Below are positions 27,499 through 36,348 of a stretch of 64,000 bases of DNA, piece by piece; the stretch's first letter is position 1, and every line of letters begins with the position of its first letter. The notes under the pieces are model-generated. The model saw nothing but the letters and a program-made list of their open reading frames with translations, made no database searches and had not been told where the DNA came from. Made by a program: the position numbers and the translations under genes. This stretch comes from JAHEKB01 sp049115575. GTDB lineage: Bacteria > Bacteroidota > Bacteroidia > NS11-12g > UBA9320. The stretch spans positions 186,001 to 250,000 of the forward strand of contig JAGDZU010000001.1 in assembly GCA_049115575.1 (NCBI GenBank), written 5' to 3'.

Positions 27499-28443
27499 AT
27501 GAAAATGAGTGAAAAAGACAAGCATGTTATTTCGTTTATTGGCATTGGTGCACAGAAATCGGGCACTACCTGGCTGTCTGAAAGACTAAGTGAATTGCCA
27601 GGGGTTTCTACCCCGCCTATCAAGGAGTTACATTATTTTGACCGTGATGAGAGCTATCCTTCTATCAATGCGTTAGCAGAAAAAAATCCGACAAAACGTA
27701 TGCGTGGACTTTTAAGAAGAAGTAGAGCTTTAGATCGTGTAATTAATAGATTGAAAGGGCTTACTTTAAGAAAAGCACTGTTTCTTAGACGCTGGTATTT
27801 TTGTAAAGTAAATGACAAATGGTATCTAGGCTTATTTAAAACTTTAAGAGGTATTAGGGGGGAAATCACACCGGCATATTCTATTCTTAAACCCGAAGAT
27901 ATTAGGCGGATGTTTACCTTAGCTCCTCATGCAAGAATCATTTTCATATTGCGCAATCCTATAGATAGAGCATGGTCGCATTACCGGCATGTGAACAAAA
28001 CTAATCGCAAGTTCAAGTTTAAGGATGAGCCAGTTCAAAATGTGATTAAATTTATGGATTCAAATCGTCAACATTTAAGAAATAATTATATACGTACTAT
28101 AGATGAATTTGCTAAAATATATCCTAAGAAACAAATTTTAGTTTGCTTCTATGATTCTATCACTGACCATCCAAAGAAGCTGTTAGCAGAAGTAACCAAT
28201 TTCATTGGCGCTGATTCAAAACATATTGATAGTCATTGCAACTTAAATGCAAGGGCTAATGTATCACCTAATTATCAAATGCCAGATATTGTAAGAAATC
28301 ATCTAAAAATGAAATACAAAGACATGATGGAGACATTGTCAATTAGATACGGCGGTTATTGTACTAAATGGTATGCTGAAACATATCCAGAAGAAGATGT
28401 GAGTGCAGATAATTTAGGATATGGTGCTACAGTTGACTTATAA
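27499..28443 (+). CDS. sulfotransferase (Sulfotransfer_1 type)
   Basis: A 314-residue PAPS-dependent sulfotransferase. The phosphosulfate loop is IGIGAQKSGTTWLSERL (Lys20), and the 3'-phosphate motif is RIIFILRNPIDRAWSHYRHV (Arg near 152, Ser near 160). A LHYFDRDE segment after the loop and a C-terminal LNARANVSPNY (the K/N-x-x-x-x-Y region) match heparan-type bacterial sulfotransferases. It is cytoplasmic, with no signal peptide. It sits between rfbB and rfbA, so it probably modifies a glycan of this locus. ATG 27499 or 27505 can serve as start. Confidence 0.88.
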   Translation: MKMSEKDKHVISFIGIGAQKSGTTWLSERLSELPGVSTPPIKELHYFDRDESYPSINALAEKNPTKRMRGLLRRSRALDRVINRLKGLTLRKALFLRRWYFCKVNDKWYLGLFKTLRGIRGEITPAYSILKPEDIRRMFTLAPHARIIFILRNPIDRAWSHYRHVNKTNRKFKFKDEPVQNVIKFMDSNRQHLRNNYIRTIDEFAKIYPKKQILVCFYDSITDHPKKLLAEVTNFIGADSKHIDSHCNLNARANVSPNYQMPDIVRNHLKMKYKDMMETLSIRYGGYCTKWYAETYPEEDVSADNLGYGATVDL

Positions 28444-28463
28444 ATTATTAGCTTAACAAGCAA

Positions 28464-29327
28464 ATGAAAGGAATAATACTTGCCGGTGGATCAGGAACTC
28501 GACTGTATCCAATTACAAAGGGAATTTCTAAGCAATTAATGCCCATATATGATAAGCCGATGATATACTATCCGCTTTCAATTTTAATGCAGGCGGGAAT
28601 TAAGGAAATCCTCATCATTACAACACCTCACGACAATGGGCAGTTTAAACGTTTATTGGGAGACGGCTCCCAAATTGGTTGCCAGATTCAATACGCTATT
28701 CAGGAAGAACCAAACGGATTAGCTCAAGCATTTGTTATAGGAAAAAGTTTTATAGCTAAGGACTCAGTTGCCTTAGTTTTAGGTGATAATATTTTCTATA
28801 AAGAGAACATGTCTACCTTCTTTGAAGAATGTGTGGATCCCGAAGGAGGAATAGTGTTTGCATATCAGGTTCAAGATCCTGAACGTTATGGCGTTGTTGA
28901 ATTCGATGACCATTTTAATGCAGTTAGCATAGAAGAAAAGCCCCAAAATCCCAAGTCAGATTATGCGGTACCAGGACTTTATTTCTATAATAATGATGTA
29001 GTTTCAATAGCGGAAAATCTAAAACCTTCAATAAGAGGAGAATATGAGATTACGGATATTAATAAGCACTATCTCGAAAAGAAACAACTCAAAGTCAAAG
29101 TGTTTACCAGAGGGACGGCTTGGTTAGATACAGGAACATTTGAATCTCTTCACGATGCGGCTGAATTTGTGAGAGTGATTGAAAAAAGACAAGGCTGGAA
29201 AATTGGATGCATAGAAGAAGTCGCCTATAGAAAAGGATTCATTTCCAGAGAACAATTAATGGATGTAGCTTCTAGTATAGAAAAAAGTGGCTATGGAAAA
29301 TATTTGAAAAGAATAGTGAATAAATGA
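28464..29327 (+). CDS. rfbA: glucose-1-phosphate thymidylyltransferase
   Basis: A 287-residue nucleotidyltransferase of the RmlA family, of normal length. The N-terminus [20 protein letters not shown] is the family signature. [18 protein letters not shown], the metal-binding LVLGDNIFY, the [19 protein letters not shown] segment and [14 protein letters not shown] are all present. It forms dTDP-glucose from glucose-1-phosphate and dTTP, feeding RfbB. The TGA stop overlaps the ATG of cysQ by 4 bp. Confidence 0.96.
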   Translation: MKGIILAGGSGTRLYPITKGISKQLMPIYDKPMIYYPLSILMQAGIKEILIITTPHDNGQFKRLLGDGSQIGCQIQYAIQEEPNGLAQAFVIGKSFIAKDSVALVLGDNIFYKENMSTFFEECVDPEGGIVFAYQVQDPERYGVVEFDDHFNAVSIEEKPQNPKSDYAVPGLYFYNNDVVSIAENLKPSIRGEYEITDINKHYLEKKQLKVKVFTRGTAWLDTGTFESLHDAAEFVRVIEKRQGWKIGCIEEVAYRKGFISREQLMDVASSIEKSGYGKYLKRIVNK

Positions 29328-30094
29328 TAGATCAGAAAATGATAGATATAGTGGTGGATGCTTGTTACAGTGCAGGAGAAGCTATTATGAATATTTACAA
29401 TACGGCGGATTTTGGAGTCGAAATGAAATCCAATAATTCTCCCCTAACCTTAGCTGATCAAGCAGGTCATGAAGCGATAGTTAAATATCTAGTGTCAACG
29501 CCATACCCAATTTTAAGTGAAGAAGGTAGAGGGATTCCATATGAAGAAAGGGCAAATTGGGACTTTTTCTGGATGGTAGACCCGCTCGATGGGACTAAAG
29601 AATTTATAAAGCGAAATGGAGAGTTCACAGTAAACATAGCTTTAATTCACAAGCAGAAGCCAGTGTTTGGTGCAGTTTATGTGCCCGTGAAGGATGAACT
29701 GTATATTGGGGGAAGCAACAGAGTTGCCACTTGTACATCAAATGGCAAAACAGTGGAACTCAATAGATCTAGAAAAGAAGAATTTCACGCTTTAACTGCG
29801 CACTCAGGTTTAAAAATTGTAGCATCCCGCTCACATTTGAATGATGAAACTCAAGAATTCCTAGATTCTTTAGATCAACCGGAAATAGTATCCATGGGTA
29901 GCTCCTTAAAGTTTATGGCACTTGCAAATAAAGAAGCTGATATATACCCAAGGTTCGCACCCACTATGGAATGGGATACGGCTGCTGCACACGGTGTGAT
30001 TGCAAGTCTTGGTTATAGAGTGGAAAAGCAGGATGGTACAGAACTGGAGTATAATAAAGAAGATTTGTTAAATCCATATTTTATCTGCTATTAA
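29324..30094 (+). CDS. cysQ: 3'(2'),5'-bisphosphate nucleotidase CysQ
   Basis: A 256-residue inositol-monophosphatase-fold enzyme. The metal site is seen in [14 protein letters not shown] (Glu) and [19 protein letters not shown] (D-P-L-D-G-T), and the C-terminal motif is [11 protein letters not shown]. The [15 protein letters not shown] pattern separates CysQ from plain inositol phosphatases. It hydrolyses PAP, the by-product and inhibitor of sulfotransferases, to AMP. Its place in this operon completes the PAPS cycle (CysD, CysN, CysC, sulfotransferases, CysQ). The ATG overlaps the rfbA stop. Confidence 0.93.
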   Translation: MIDQKMIDIVVDACYSAGEAIMNIYNTADFGVEMKSNNSPLTLADQAGHEAIVKYLVSTPYPILSEEGRGIPYEERANWDFFWMVDPLDGTKEFIKRNGEFTVNIALIHKQKPVFGAVYVPVKDELYIGGSNRVATCTSNGKTVELNRSRKEEFHALTAHSGLKIVASRSHLNDETQEFLDSLDQPEIVSMGSSLKFMALANKEADIYPRFAPTMEWDTAAAHGVIASLGYRVEKQDGTELEYNKEDLLNPYFICY

Positions 30095-30095
30095 A

Positions 30096-31889
30096 ATGAT
30101 AAAATCCATAGTAAAGAGATATTTTCAAACTTTAGCGTTTTTTTTTAGATACATAAGATATCGGTCTGTCTGGATATTAATGAATAGTTTGGCCGTTGGA
30201 GTTTTGGATGGCATAGGCTTAGCCTTGTTTATTCCTCTATTGCAAAGTACCGAGTCTGTGGGCTCTGGTAATTCTTCGGATATGGGCAATTTGCAGGTTC
30301 TTGTAAATTGGCTTGAAGGAATGGGCGTAGAACTGACCATGAATACCGTCTTGGCAATAATGGCCGTATTGTTTGTTTTCAAAGGAGTACTTAAGTATTG
30401 GGAGAAATATTATAATGTCTTAACAAGAAACGTGTTTCTTAGAAAAATTAGATATCAATTGATAGATGGTATATCAAAAATGCGGTATATCCATTATACC
30501 ACCTCTGACTCTGGAAAAATTCAAAATACTGTAACTACAGAAGTTCAGCGAGTAATGGTATCTTATAATCAGTATTTTATCACTGCTCAAGGCTTGGTCA
30601 TGGTCTTGGTATATATTTCACTGGCATTTTTAGCAAATGCCCGATTTGCTATTTTAGTAGTAGTTGCAGCTTTACTGTTGAATTTCATATTCAAATATTT
30701 TTATCGTATTACCAAACGATGGTCCAAAAATATAACTAGAGAAGGACACCACCTTCAAGGCTTTTTAATACAAAGCGTTCATTACTTTAAATATTTGAAG
30801 GCAACCAATGGTTTTGGCAATTACTCAAAAAAAATAAAGGAAAAAATAGACAACATTGAGCATGCTAATTTGCAAATGGGTAAAGTTGGTGCCATTTTAG
30901 TTGGATCTAGGGAGGCTTTAACTATACTCATTGTAATTGTGGTAATAGTAATACAGGTAAATTTATTTGGTGGAGCTATTTCTAGTTTGATATTAAGTCT
31001 ATTATTCTTCTACAGATCTCTTGGCAATTTAATGACCATTCAAACATCATGGAATGCTTTTCTTGCTGCGTCTGGAGCTTTGGATAATGTACAATCCTAT
31101 GTAAAAGAGCTTTATCAGGAGAAGGAGCAACCAGGCACAATAAAAATGAATGAAAAGCTAAAATCCATAAAGTTAAAGGATTTGAGTTTTTCATATGGCC
31201 ATACACTAACACTTAATTCTATTGATCTGGAAATAAAAGCACTTGAAACTGTGGCGATTATCGGGGAGAGTGGAAGCGGAAAGACCACCCTGGTCAATTT
31301 GTTAGCAGGAATAATGGACAACTACCAAGGAAGTTTGGATATTAATGGACGGCCTTTAGCAGATTTGAAAAAAGGCTCATGGCGGTCTAGAATAGGCTAT
31401 ATCACTCAGGAACCTGTAATTTTTAATGATACTATTGCTAATAACATCAGTTTTTGGGATGATCGTCCTAAAGTAGAAATAGAAAACAAGCTTAATAAGG
31501 CTATGCGCAAAGCAGCCATTTATGAGTTTGTACAGACTTTGGCTCTCAAAGAACAATCGCCGTTGGGTAATAATGGAGTGATGGTTAGTGGTGGTCAAAA
31601 ACAGAGAATATCTATTGCTAGAGAATTGTACAAGGACGTGGAATTACTCATAATGGATGAAGCCACTTCAGCTTTGGATACTGAAACTGAAAAAATGATT
31701 CAAAGCAACATTGATTTGCTTAAAGGAAAATATACCATGATTATTATTGCTCATCGACTGAGCACTATAAAGAATGCAGATAAGATAGTTTTGTTAGACA
31801 ACGGAACAATTCAAGCTATTGGGAGTTTTACAGAACTGATGCAAACAAGCGAAAGATTTCAGAAAATGGTAGATATACAAAACTTCTGA
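30096..31889 (+). CDS. ABC transporter, fused permease and ATPase (PglK/MsbA-like)
   Basis: A 597-residue half-transporter. Residues 1-330 hold a six-helix exporter domain (first helices around VWILMNSLAVGVLDGIGLAL and VLAIMAVLFVFKGVLKY). The ATPase follows with Walker A GESGSGKTTLVNL near 390, Q-loop ITQEPVIFN, signature VSGGQKQR near 496, and Walker B LLIMDEATSALD near 517. The pattern resembles PglK and MsbA, which flip lipid-linked oligosaccharides or lipid A. No Wzx flippase is seen in the window, so this is the best candidate for moving the lipid-linked repeat or a chain intermediate. Export of another lipid cannot be excluded. Confidence 0.88.
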   Translation: MIKSIVKRYFQTLAFFFRYIRYRSVWILMNSLAVGVLDGIGLALFIPLLQSTESVGSGNSSDMGNLQVLVNWLEGMGVELTMNTVLAIMAVLFVFKGVLKYWEKYYNVLTRNVFLRKIRYQLIDGISKMRYIHYTTSDSGKIQNTVTTEVQRVMVSYNQYFITAQGLVMVLVYISLAFLANARFAILVVVAALLLNFIFKYFYRITKRWSKNITREGHHLQGFLIQSVHYFKYLKATNGFGNYSKKIKEKIDNIEHANLQMGKVGAILVGSREALTILIVIVVIVIQVNLFGGAISSLILSLLFFYRSLGNLMTIQTSWNAFLAASGALDNVQSYVKELYQEKEQPGTIKMNEKLKSIKLKDLSFSYGHTLTLNSIDLEIKALETVAIIGESGSGKTTLVNLLAGIMDNYQGSLDINGRPLADLKKGSWRSRIGYITQEPVIFNDTIANNISFWDDRPKVEIENKLNKAMRKAAIYEFVQTLALKEQSPLGNNGVMVSGGQKQRISIARELYKDVELLIMDEATSALDTETEKMIQSNIDLLKGKYTMIIIAHRLSTIKNADKIVLLDNGTIQAIGSFTELMQTSERFQKMVDIQNF

Positions 31890-31900
31890 TTCATATTATA

Positions 31901-32590
31901 GTGTCATTGCGATCATACTTTAAACCTCTTCGTCGTGCTTACCTATTGAAAAAGTGGCAGAAGGAACACGGTCATAAAACCAAATACTTTTGTGTTGGAA
32001 GAAATAAAACGGGTACCTCATCTTTAGACAAAGCATTTCAGGATCTTAATTTTAAAGCGGGAAATCATCATCAAGCAGCCTTATTATTAAGAGATTATTT
32101 CTCTTCAAATTTTGACCCAATTATTGAATTTTGTAAGACAGCTCAAGTTTTTCAGGATATACCTTTCAGTTATCCGAACACATACAAAATATTAGACGAA
32201 GCTTTTCCAAATTCTAAATTCATTTTGACAGTTAGGGATAGTTCGGAGCAATGGTATAATTCTGTGGTTAGATTTCATTCGAAACTATATGGCGAAGGAT
32301 CAATTCCAACGGCAACACAATTAAAAACCGCGGGTAGGAATGTTTGGGAAGGCTGGATTTGGGAGTCGGTAAGTGGATTGTATGGTACCGATGAGCTTGA
32401 CCCATATGACAGGGATAAGTTGATCCCACATTATGAAGCTCACAATCAAGAGGTAAAAGCTTATTTTAAAGATAGGCCTGAGGATTTGCTCGTAATTAAT
32501 TTGTCAAATAAAGACTCATATAAGAAATTCTGTAAGTTCATACAGGTTGAATCACCATTTGAAGATTTCCCATGGGAGAACAAAACTTAA
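31901..32590 (+). CDS. sulfotransferase family protein
   Basis: A 229-residue protein starting at GTG 31901. The phosphosulfate-binding loop is FCVGRNKTGTSSLDKAF (Lys36, Thr37) and the 3'-phosphate motif is FILTVRDSSEQWYNSVVRFH. The G-x-x-K-T-G-T-S-S form and the WYNS end resemble the P-loop sulfotransferase group annotated as Sulfotransfer_4-like. No membrane segment or signal is evident. It overlaps the next sulfotransferase gene by 19 bp, so the two are likely made together. The pair precedes the GDP-fucose genes. Confidence 0.78.
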   Translation: MSLRSYFKPLRRAYLLKKWQKEHGHKTKYFCVGRNKTGTSSLDKAFQDLNFKAGNHHQAALLLRDYFSSNFDPIIEFCKTAQVFQDIPFSYPNTYKILDEAFPNSKFILTVRDSSEQWYNSVVRFHSKLYGEGSIPTATQLKTAGRNVWEGWIWESVSGLYGTDELDPYDRDKLIPHYEAHNQEVKAYFKDRPEDLLVINLSNKDSYKKFCKFIQVESPFEDFPWENKT

Positions 32591-33513
32591 ACAATAAAAA
32601 GGAACGTAAGATTTTATTTGTTGGCGGGATACCGAGATCAGGTACGTCCATGCTGCAGAAGATGTTAAGTTTTAACAAAGTTGTTTATGCAGGCCCTGAA
32701 TTTGGCGTAACTCCAAATTTCTATAATATGTATGACCATATGTATAAAAGGGTCAAAGCTGGGAAACAATCTTTAGTTTTCAATAAAGAAGTTCTAGATG
32801 ATACCGTCAAACAATTTTACAACTCAATTTTCCAACTACACCTTGACGAGGGGATTGAAGTTATAAGTGAAAAGACTCCTAAAAATACCTTGTTTTTTGA
32901 TCGAATGCTTGAAAATTGGAATGATTTCAAGTACATACTTATTATTCGAGATCCTCGCGCTATACTGGCATCATTAAGGAAAGTTCAGGGAAGAGCTCTA
33001 AAGGAAAACAGGGATATAAGATACGGACAACGAATGTATACTGACTTGCTATTTTTAGATCGCTATTGGAAAGTTATGAATAAATGTTTGCAAATGAGGT
33101 CAGAAAACTTAAAGGTTGTGTATTATGAAGATTTGGTCTCAAGTCCAGAAACATTGCTTAAGGAAATCTGTTCATTTATCAGCATAGATTTTGAACCAAA
33201 AATGCTCAAAACTGATCAAGAAACATTCACCAATAAGGTGGTACAAGCCAATAATAATAAATCGTGGTATAACGAAGAGATATTCAATCAAAAACTAAGT
33301 ACTAGAAATGTTGACAAGTGGAAGATTGAACTCAGTAAATCTGATTTAAAACTTATTGAACAATTTCTAAGCAAAAGAAGATATGAATTCTTAAACAGAT
33401 ATAAAATCAATGTGACTTCAGCCGGTCTTCTACTAAAATTAAAGCGTTGGGATTATTTAATTTGGAGCTATAGCAGAGCAATAAGAAAGAGAGTCAAGAA
33501 ATTGTTTAAATGA
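32572..33513 (+). CDS. sulfotransferase (Sulfotransfer_3 / tyrosylprotein-like type)
   Basis: A 313-residue PAPS-dependent sulfotransferase. The loop is ILFVGGIPRSGTSMLQKML (Arg22-Ser-Gly-Thr), and the 3'-phosphate motif is YILIIRDPRAILASLRK near residue 121. EKTPKNTLFF lies between, as in the Sulfotransfer_3 group. The C-terminus is basic with aromatic residues. The ATG lies inside the end of the previous gene (19 bp overlap). It is not related closely to its neighbour; the two differ in loop type and spacing. It may act on fucose or another sugar of this locus. Confidence 0.85.
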   Translation: MGEQNLNNKKERKILFVGGIPRSGTSMLQKMLSFNKVVYAGPEFGVTPNFYNMYDHMYKRVKAGKQSLVFNKEVLDDTVKQFYNSIFQLHLDEGIEVISEKTPKNTLFFDRMLENWNDFKYILIIRDPRAILASLRKVQGRALKENRDIRYGQRMYTDLLFLDRYWKVMNKCLQMRSENLKVVYYEDLVSSPETLLKEICSFISIDFEPKMLKTDQETFTNKVVQANNNKSWYNEEIFNQKLSTRNVDKWKIELSKSDLKLIEQFLSKRRYEFLNRYKINVTSAGLLLKLKRWDYLIWSYSRAIRKRVKKLFK

Positions 33514-33517
33514 GGTA

Positions 33518-34468
33518 ATGCCTAAAAACAGTAAAATATATATAGCTGGTCACCGAGGAATGGTAGGCCGAGCTATTTGGAAAGAATTGGAGAAGGAGGG
33601 TTTTGCTAATCTGTTGGGTAAGACAAGTGCAGAATTAGACTTGAGGGATCAGTCAGAGGTTAAACGATTCTTTGAAAAGGAGCAACCTGATATTGTTATT
33701 GACGCCGCGGCAAGGGTTGGTGGAATACTGGCCAATCACGAGTATCCTTATAAATTCTTAATGGAAAACCTTCAGATTCAGAATAATCTGATTGACTGTG
33801 CATTTAATCAGGGGGTTGAAAAATTTGTTTTCTTGGGTAGCTCATGTATCTATCCTAAGCTTGCTGAACAACCACTGCGTGAAGATAGCTTGCTTACAGG
33901 ACCATTAGAACCAACAAATCAGTGGTATGCTCTTGCCAAAATTGCTGGAGTAAAAGCCTGTGAAGCAATTAGAACAAAATACAACAGGGATTTCATTAGC
34001 TTAATGCCAACTAATCTGTATGGCGATAACGACAACTTTGACTTAAAAACATCCCATGTACTGCCAGCCATGATTCGCAAATTTCATGATGCCAAAATCA
34101 ATAATAACAGTCCTGTTGAACTCTGGGGATCTGGAACTCCTAAACGTGAGTTTCTACATGTAGATGATGTGGCATCGGCTGTCTTGTTTACACTAAACAA
34201 CAAATTGTCAGATCATTTATACAATGTGGGCAGTGGAAAAGATTTGAGCATTATGGAGTTAGCACAATTGATTCAAAAAATTGTTGGTCATACAGGAGAA
34301 ATTCTATGGGACAAGGAAAAACCGGATGGTACTCCAAGAAAACTGATGGATGTGAGCAAATTGGCGAATGAAGGTTGGAACTATTCCATTGGGTTGGAGG
34401 AAGGAATTACAAGAACTTACAATTGGTTCCTAACACATGTAAATGAAATTAAGGAGCTGAAATTATAA
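33518..34468 (+). CDS. fcl: GDP-L-fucose synthase
   Basis: A 316-residue SDR (WcaG/Fcl). The N-terminal loop is IYIAGHRGMVGRAIWKEL, a Fcl hallmark. AARVGGILANHEYPYKFL, the FLGSSCIYPKLAEQP segment (Ser, Cys), and YALAKIAGVKACEA (Tyr-x-x-x-Lys) follow, with PTNLYGDNDNFD and the late GSGTPKREFLHVDD substrate site. It epimerises and reduces GDP-4-keto-6-deoxymannose to GDP-L-fucose. gmd, the preceding step, is immediately downstream; this reversed order is common. Sulfotransferase genes flank the pair on both sides. Confidence 0.95.
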   Translation: MPKNSKIYIAGHRGMVGRAIWKELEKEGFANLLGKTSAELDLRDQSEVKRFFEKEQPDIVIDAAARVGGILANHEYPYKFLMENLQIQNNLIDCAFNQGVEKFVFLGSSCIYPKLAEQPLREDSLLTGPLEPTNQWYALAKIAGVKACEAIRTKYNRDFISLMPTNLYGDNDNFDLKTSHVLPAMIRKFHDAKINNNSPVELWGSGTPKREFLHVDDVASAVLFTLNNKLSDHLYNVGSGKDLSIMELAQLIQKIVGHTGEILWDKEKPDGTPRKLMDVSKLANEGWNYSIGLEEGITRTYNWFLTHVNEIKELKL

Positions 34469-34480
34469 TACGGTTAAAAC

Positions 34481-35569
34481 ATGAATAGCAAAGTAGCACT
34501 CATTACAGGAATTACAGGACAAGATGGAGCCTATCTAGCGGAATTATTGTTGGAAAAGGGCTATACGGTGCACGGATTAAAAAGGCGCTCATCGCTTATT
34601 AACACTCAGAGAATAGATCACTTATATGAAGATCCTCATGTTTCTAATCCAAAAATGGTTTTACACTATGGAGATATGACAGATTCCATGAATATCACTA
34701 AGATTATTCAGGAAACTCAACCAGATGAAATATACAACTTGGCTGCCATGAGTCATGTAAGAGTGAGCTTTGATATGCCAGAGTATACGGCAAATGCAGA
34801 TGGAATTGGAGCTCTTAGAATATTAGAAGCAGTAAGGTTATTAGGCCTGGAAAAGAAGACCAAAATCTATCAAGCGTCCACATCTGAATTATACGGTTTG
34901 GTTCAAGCAGTTCCACAATCTGAAAGTACTCCTTTTTATCCGAGATCGCCATATGCTGTTGCTAAGCTATATGCGTATTGGATTATTGTGAACTATAGGG
35001 AAGCTTATGATATCTATGCCTGTAATGGTATTCTATTTAATCATGAGTCGCCTATAAGAGGTGAGACCTTTGTAACCCGAAAGATTACAAGGGCTGCTGT
35101 GAATATTGCCTTGGGCAATCAAAGTGAGCTTTTCTTGGGAAATTTAGATGCCAAGAGAGACTGGGGGCACGCTCGTGATTATGTAGAGGCAATGTGGTTG
35201 ATGCTTCAACAAGAACAAGCTGAAGACTTCGTTATTGCTACGGGAATAACCTCCAAGGTAAGAGACTTTGCGCAATCGGCATTTGAAGTTTTAGGAATTC
35301 AACTCAGCTTTGAAGGTGAAGGGGTTAACGAAATTGGAAAAGTGAGTTCAGTAGATACTCATGTATTTGAACAGATGACCAAGTCAACAAACCCTCCAGC
35401 TGTGGGTTCAGTTGTTATTAGAATTGACCCTAATTATTTCAGACCAACCGAAGTGGATCTGTTGATAGGAGATGCGAGCAAAGCCAAGGAGAAATTGAAT
35501 TGGGAAGCTAAGACTGATTTGAAATCAATGATTCAAGAAATGATTGAATCAGATTTAAAACCTATTTGA
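34481..35569 (+). CDS. gmd: GDP-mannose 4,6-dehydratase
   Basis: A 362-residue SDR. It shows [19 protein letters not shown] at the N-terminus, [44 protein letters not shown] and the Tyr-x-x-x-Lys of [10 protein letters not shown], plus [20 protein letters not shown], all strict Gmd signatures. It converts GDP-mannose to GDP-4-keto-6-deoxymannose, the precursor of GDP-L-fucose made by Fcl upstream. The stop TGA overlaps the TTG start of the next sulfotransferase. Confidence 0.96.
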   Translation: MNSKVALITGITGQDGAYLAELLLEKGYTVHGLKRRSSLINTQRIDHLYEDPHVSNPKMVLHYGDMTDSMNITKIIQETQPDEIYNLAAMSHVRVSFDMPEYTANADGIGALRILEAVRLLGLEKKTKIYQASTSELYGLVQAVPQSESTPFYPRSPYAVAKLYAYWIIVNYREAYDIYACNGILFNHESPIRGETFVTRKITRAAVNIALGNQSELFLGNLDAKRDWGHARDYVEAMWLMLQQEQAEDFVIATGITSKVRDFAQSAFEVLGIQLSFEGEGVNEIGKVSSVDTHVFEQMTKSTNPPAVGSVVIRIDPNYFRPTEVDLLIGDASKAKEKLNWEAKTDLKSMIQEMIESDLKPI

Positions 35570-36348
35570 ATCAAAATTTGAATAATAAGTTCATCATAAT
35601 CACTGGAATGCACAGAAGTGGAACTTCTCTAATTGCAAGTTTTATAGAAAGCGCCGGTGTCAATTTGGGCTCAAACCTCTTTCCACCCGACAAAGGAAAT
35701 CCCAGAGGTTATTTTGAAGATATAACTTTAGTTAAGTTACACAACGCTGTTTTAAAACGCAATGGTCTTAAATACTTTTTTAACAAGCATCCTAAGCCTC
35801 TGGTTGTTAGTGAAGAACATCGTATAGCCGCATTGCAACTTGTTCAAAGCATGGACCATAACAAAGATGATAAAGTAGTTGGATGGAAAGATCCTAGGGC
35901 TAGTTTGTTTCTTGAGTTTTGGACGGGTTTATTAAAAAATGATGGTCATTTCATTGTTATATTCCGAAAGCCAGGATATGTATTGGATTCTTTAATAAGA
36001 AGAAAAACGGATAGAGCAATAAATAAAAATCCTAGAATAGGCTTGTTAAGCTGGTACGTATACAATAAAGCAATTGATAACTATCTACAACATAACAATG
36101 CGATATTAGTAGAGATGGAAGATGTCATAGAGCATTCTACTAATTTTATCAATTGTATAAATGCAACTTATAATCTAGACTTGGATCAAGGAGATTTAAA
36201 TAAATTCTATAAAAAAGGAGAACTCAACACAAGCGGAAAAAAATTAAAATTTAAAACCTATTTAACCATGGTCCTTAACCCTATGCTCAGTTGGAAATCA
36301 TATAAACTGTATAGAAAACTTAGAGATTCCAAGACCCTTCTCAACTAA
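35566..36348 (+). CDS. sulfotransferase family protein
   Basis: A 260-residue protein that starts at TTG 35566, overlapping the gmd stop (TTGA); a second TTG at 35578 is possible. The phosphosulfate loop is [18 protein letters not shown] (Arg17-Ser-Gly-Thr). The 3'-phosphate motif is [19 protein letters not shown]. The GMHRSGTS type is frequent in bacterial polysaccharide loci. The C-terminal 60 residues are basic. No signal peptide is seen. It is placed directly behind the GDP-fucose genes and before the amidotransferase. Confidence 0.83.
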   Translation: MNQNLNNKFIIITGMHRSGTSLIASFIESAGVNLGSNLFPPDKGNPRGYFEDITLVKLHNAVLKRNGLKYFFNKHPKPLVVSEEHRIAALQLVQSMDHNKDDKVVGWKDPRASLFLEFWTGLLKNDGHFIVIFRKPGYVLDSLIRRKTDRAINKNPRIGLLSWYVYNKAIDNYLQHNNAILVEMEDVIEHSTNFINCINATYNLDLDQGDLNKFYKKGELNTSGKKLKFKTYLTMVLNPMLSWKSYKLYRKLRDSKTLLN

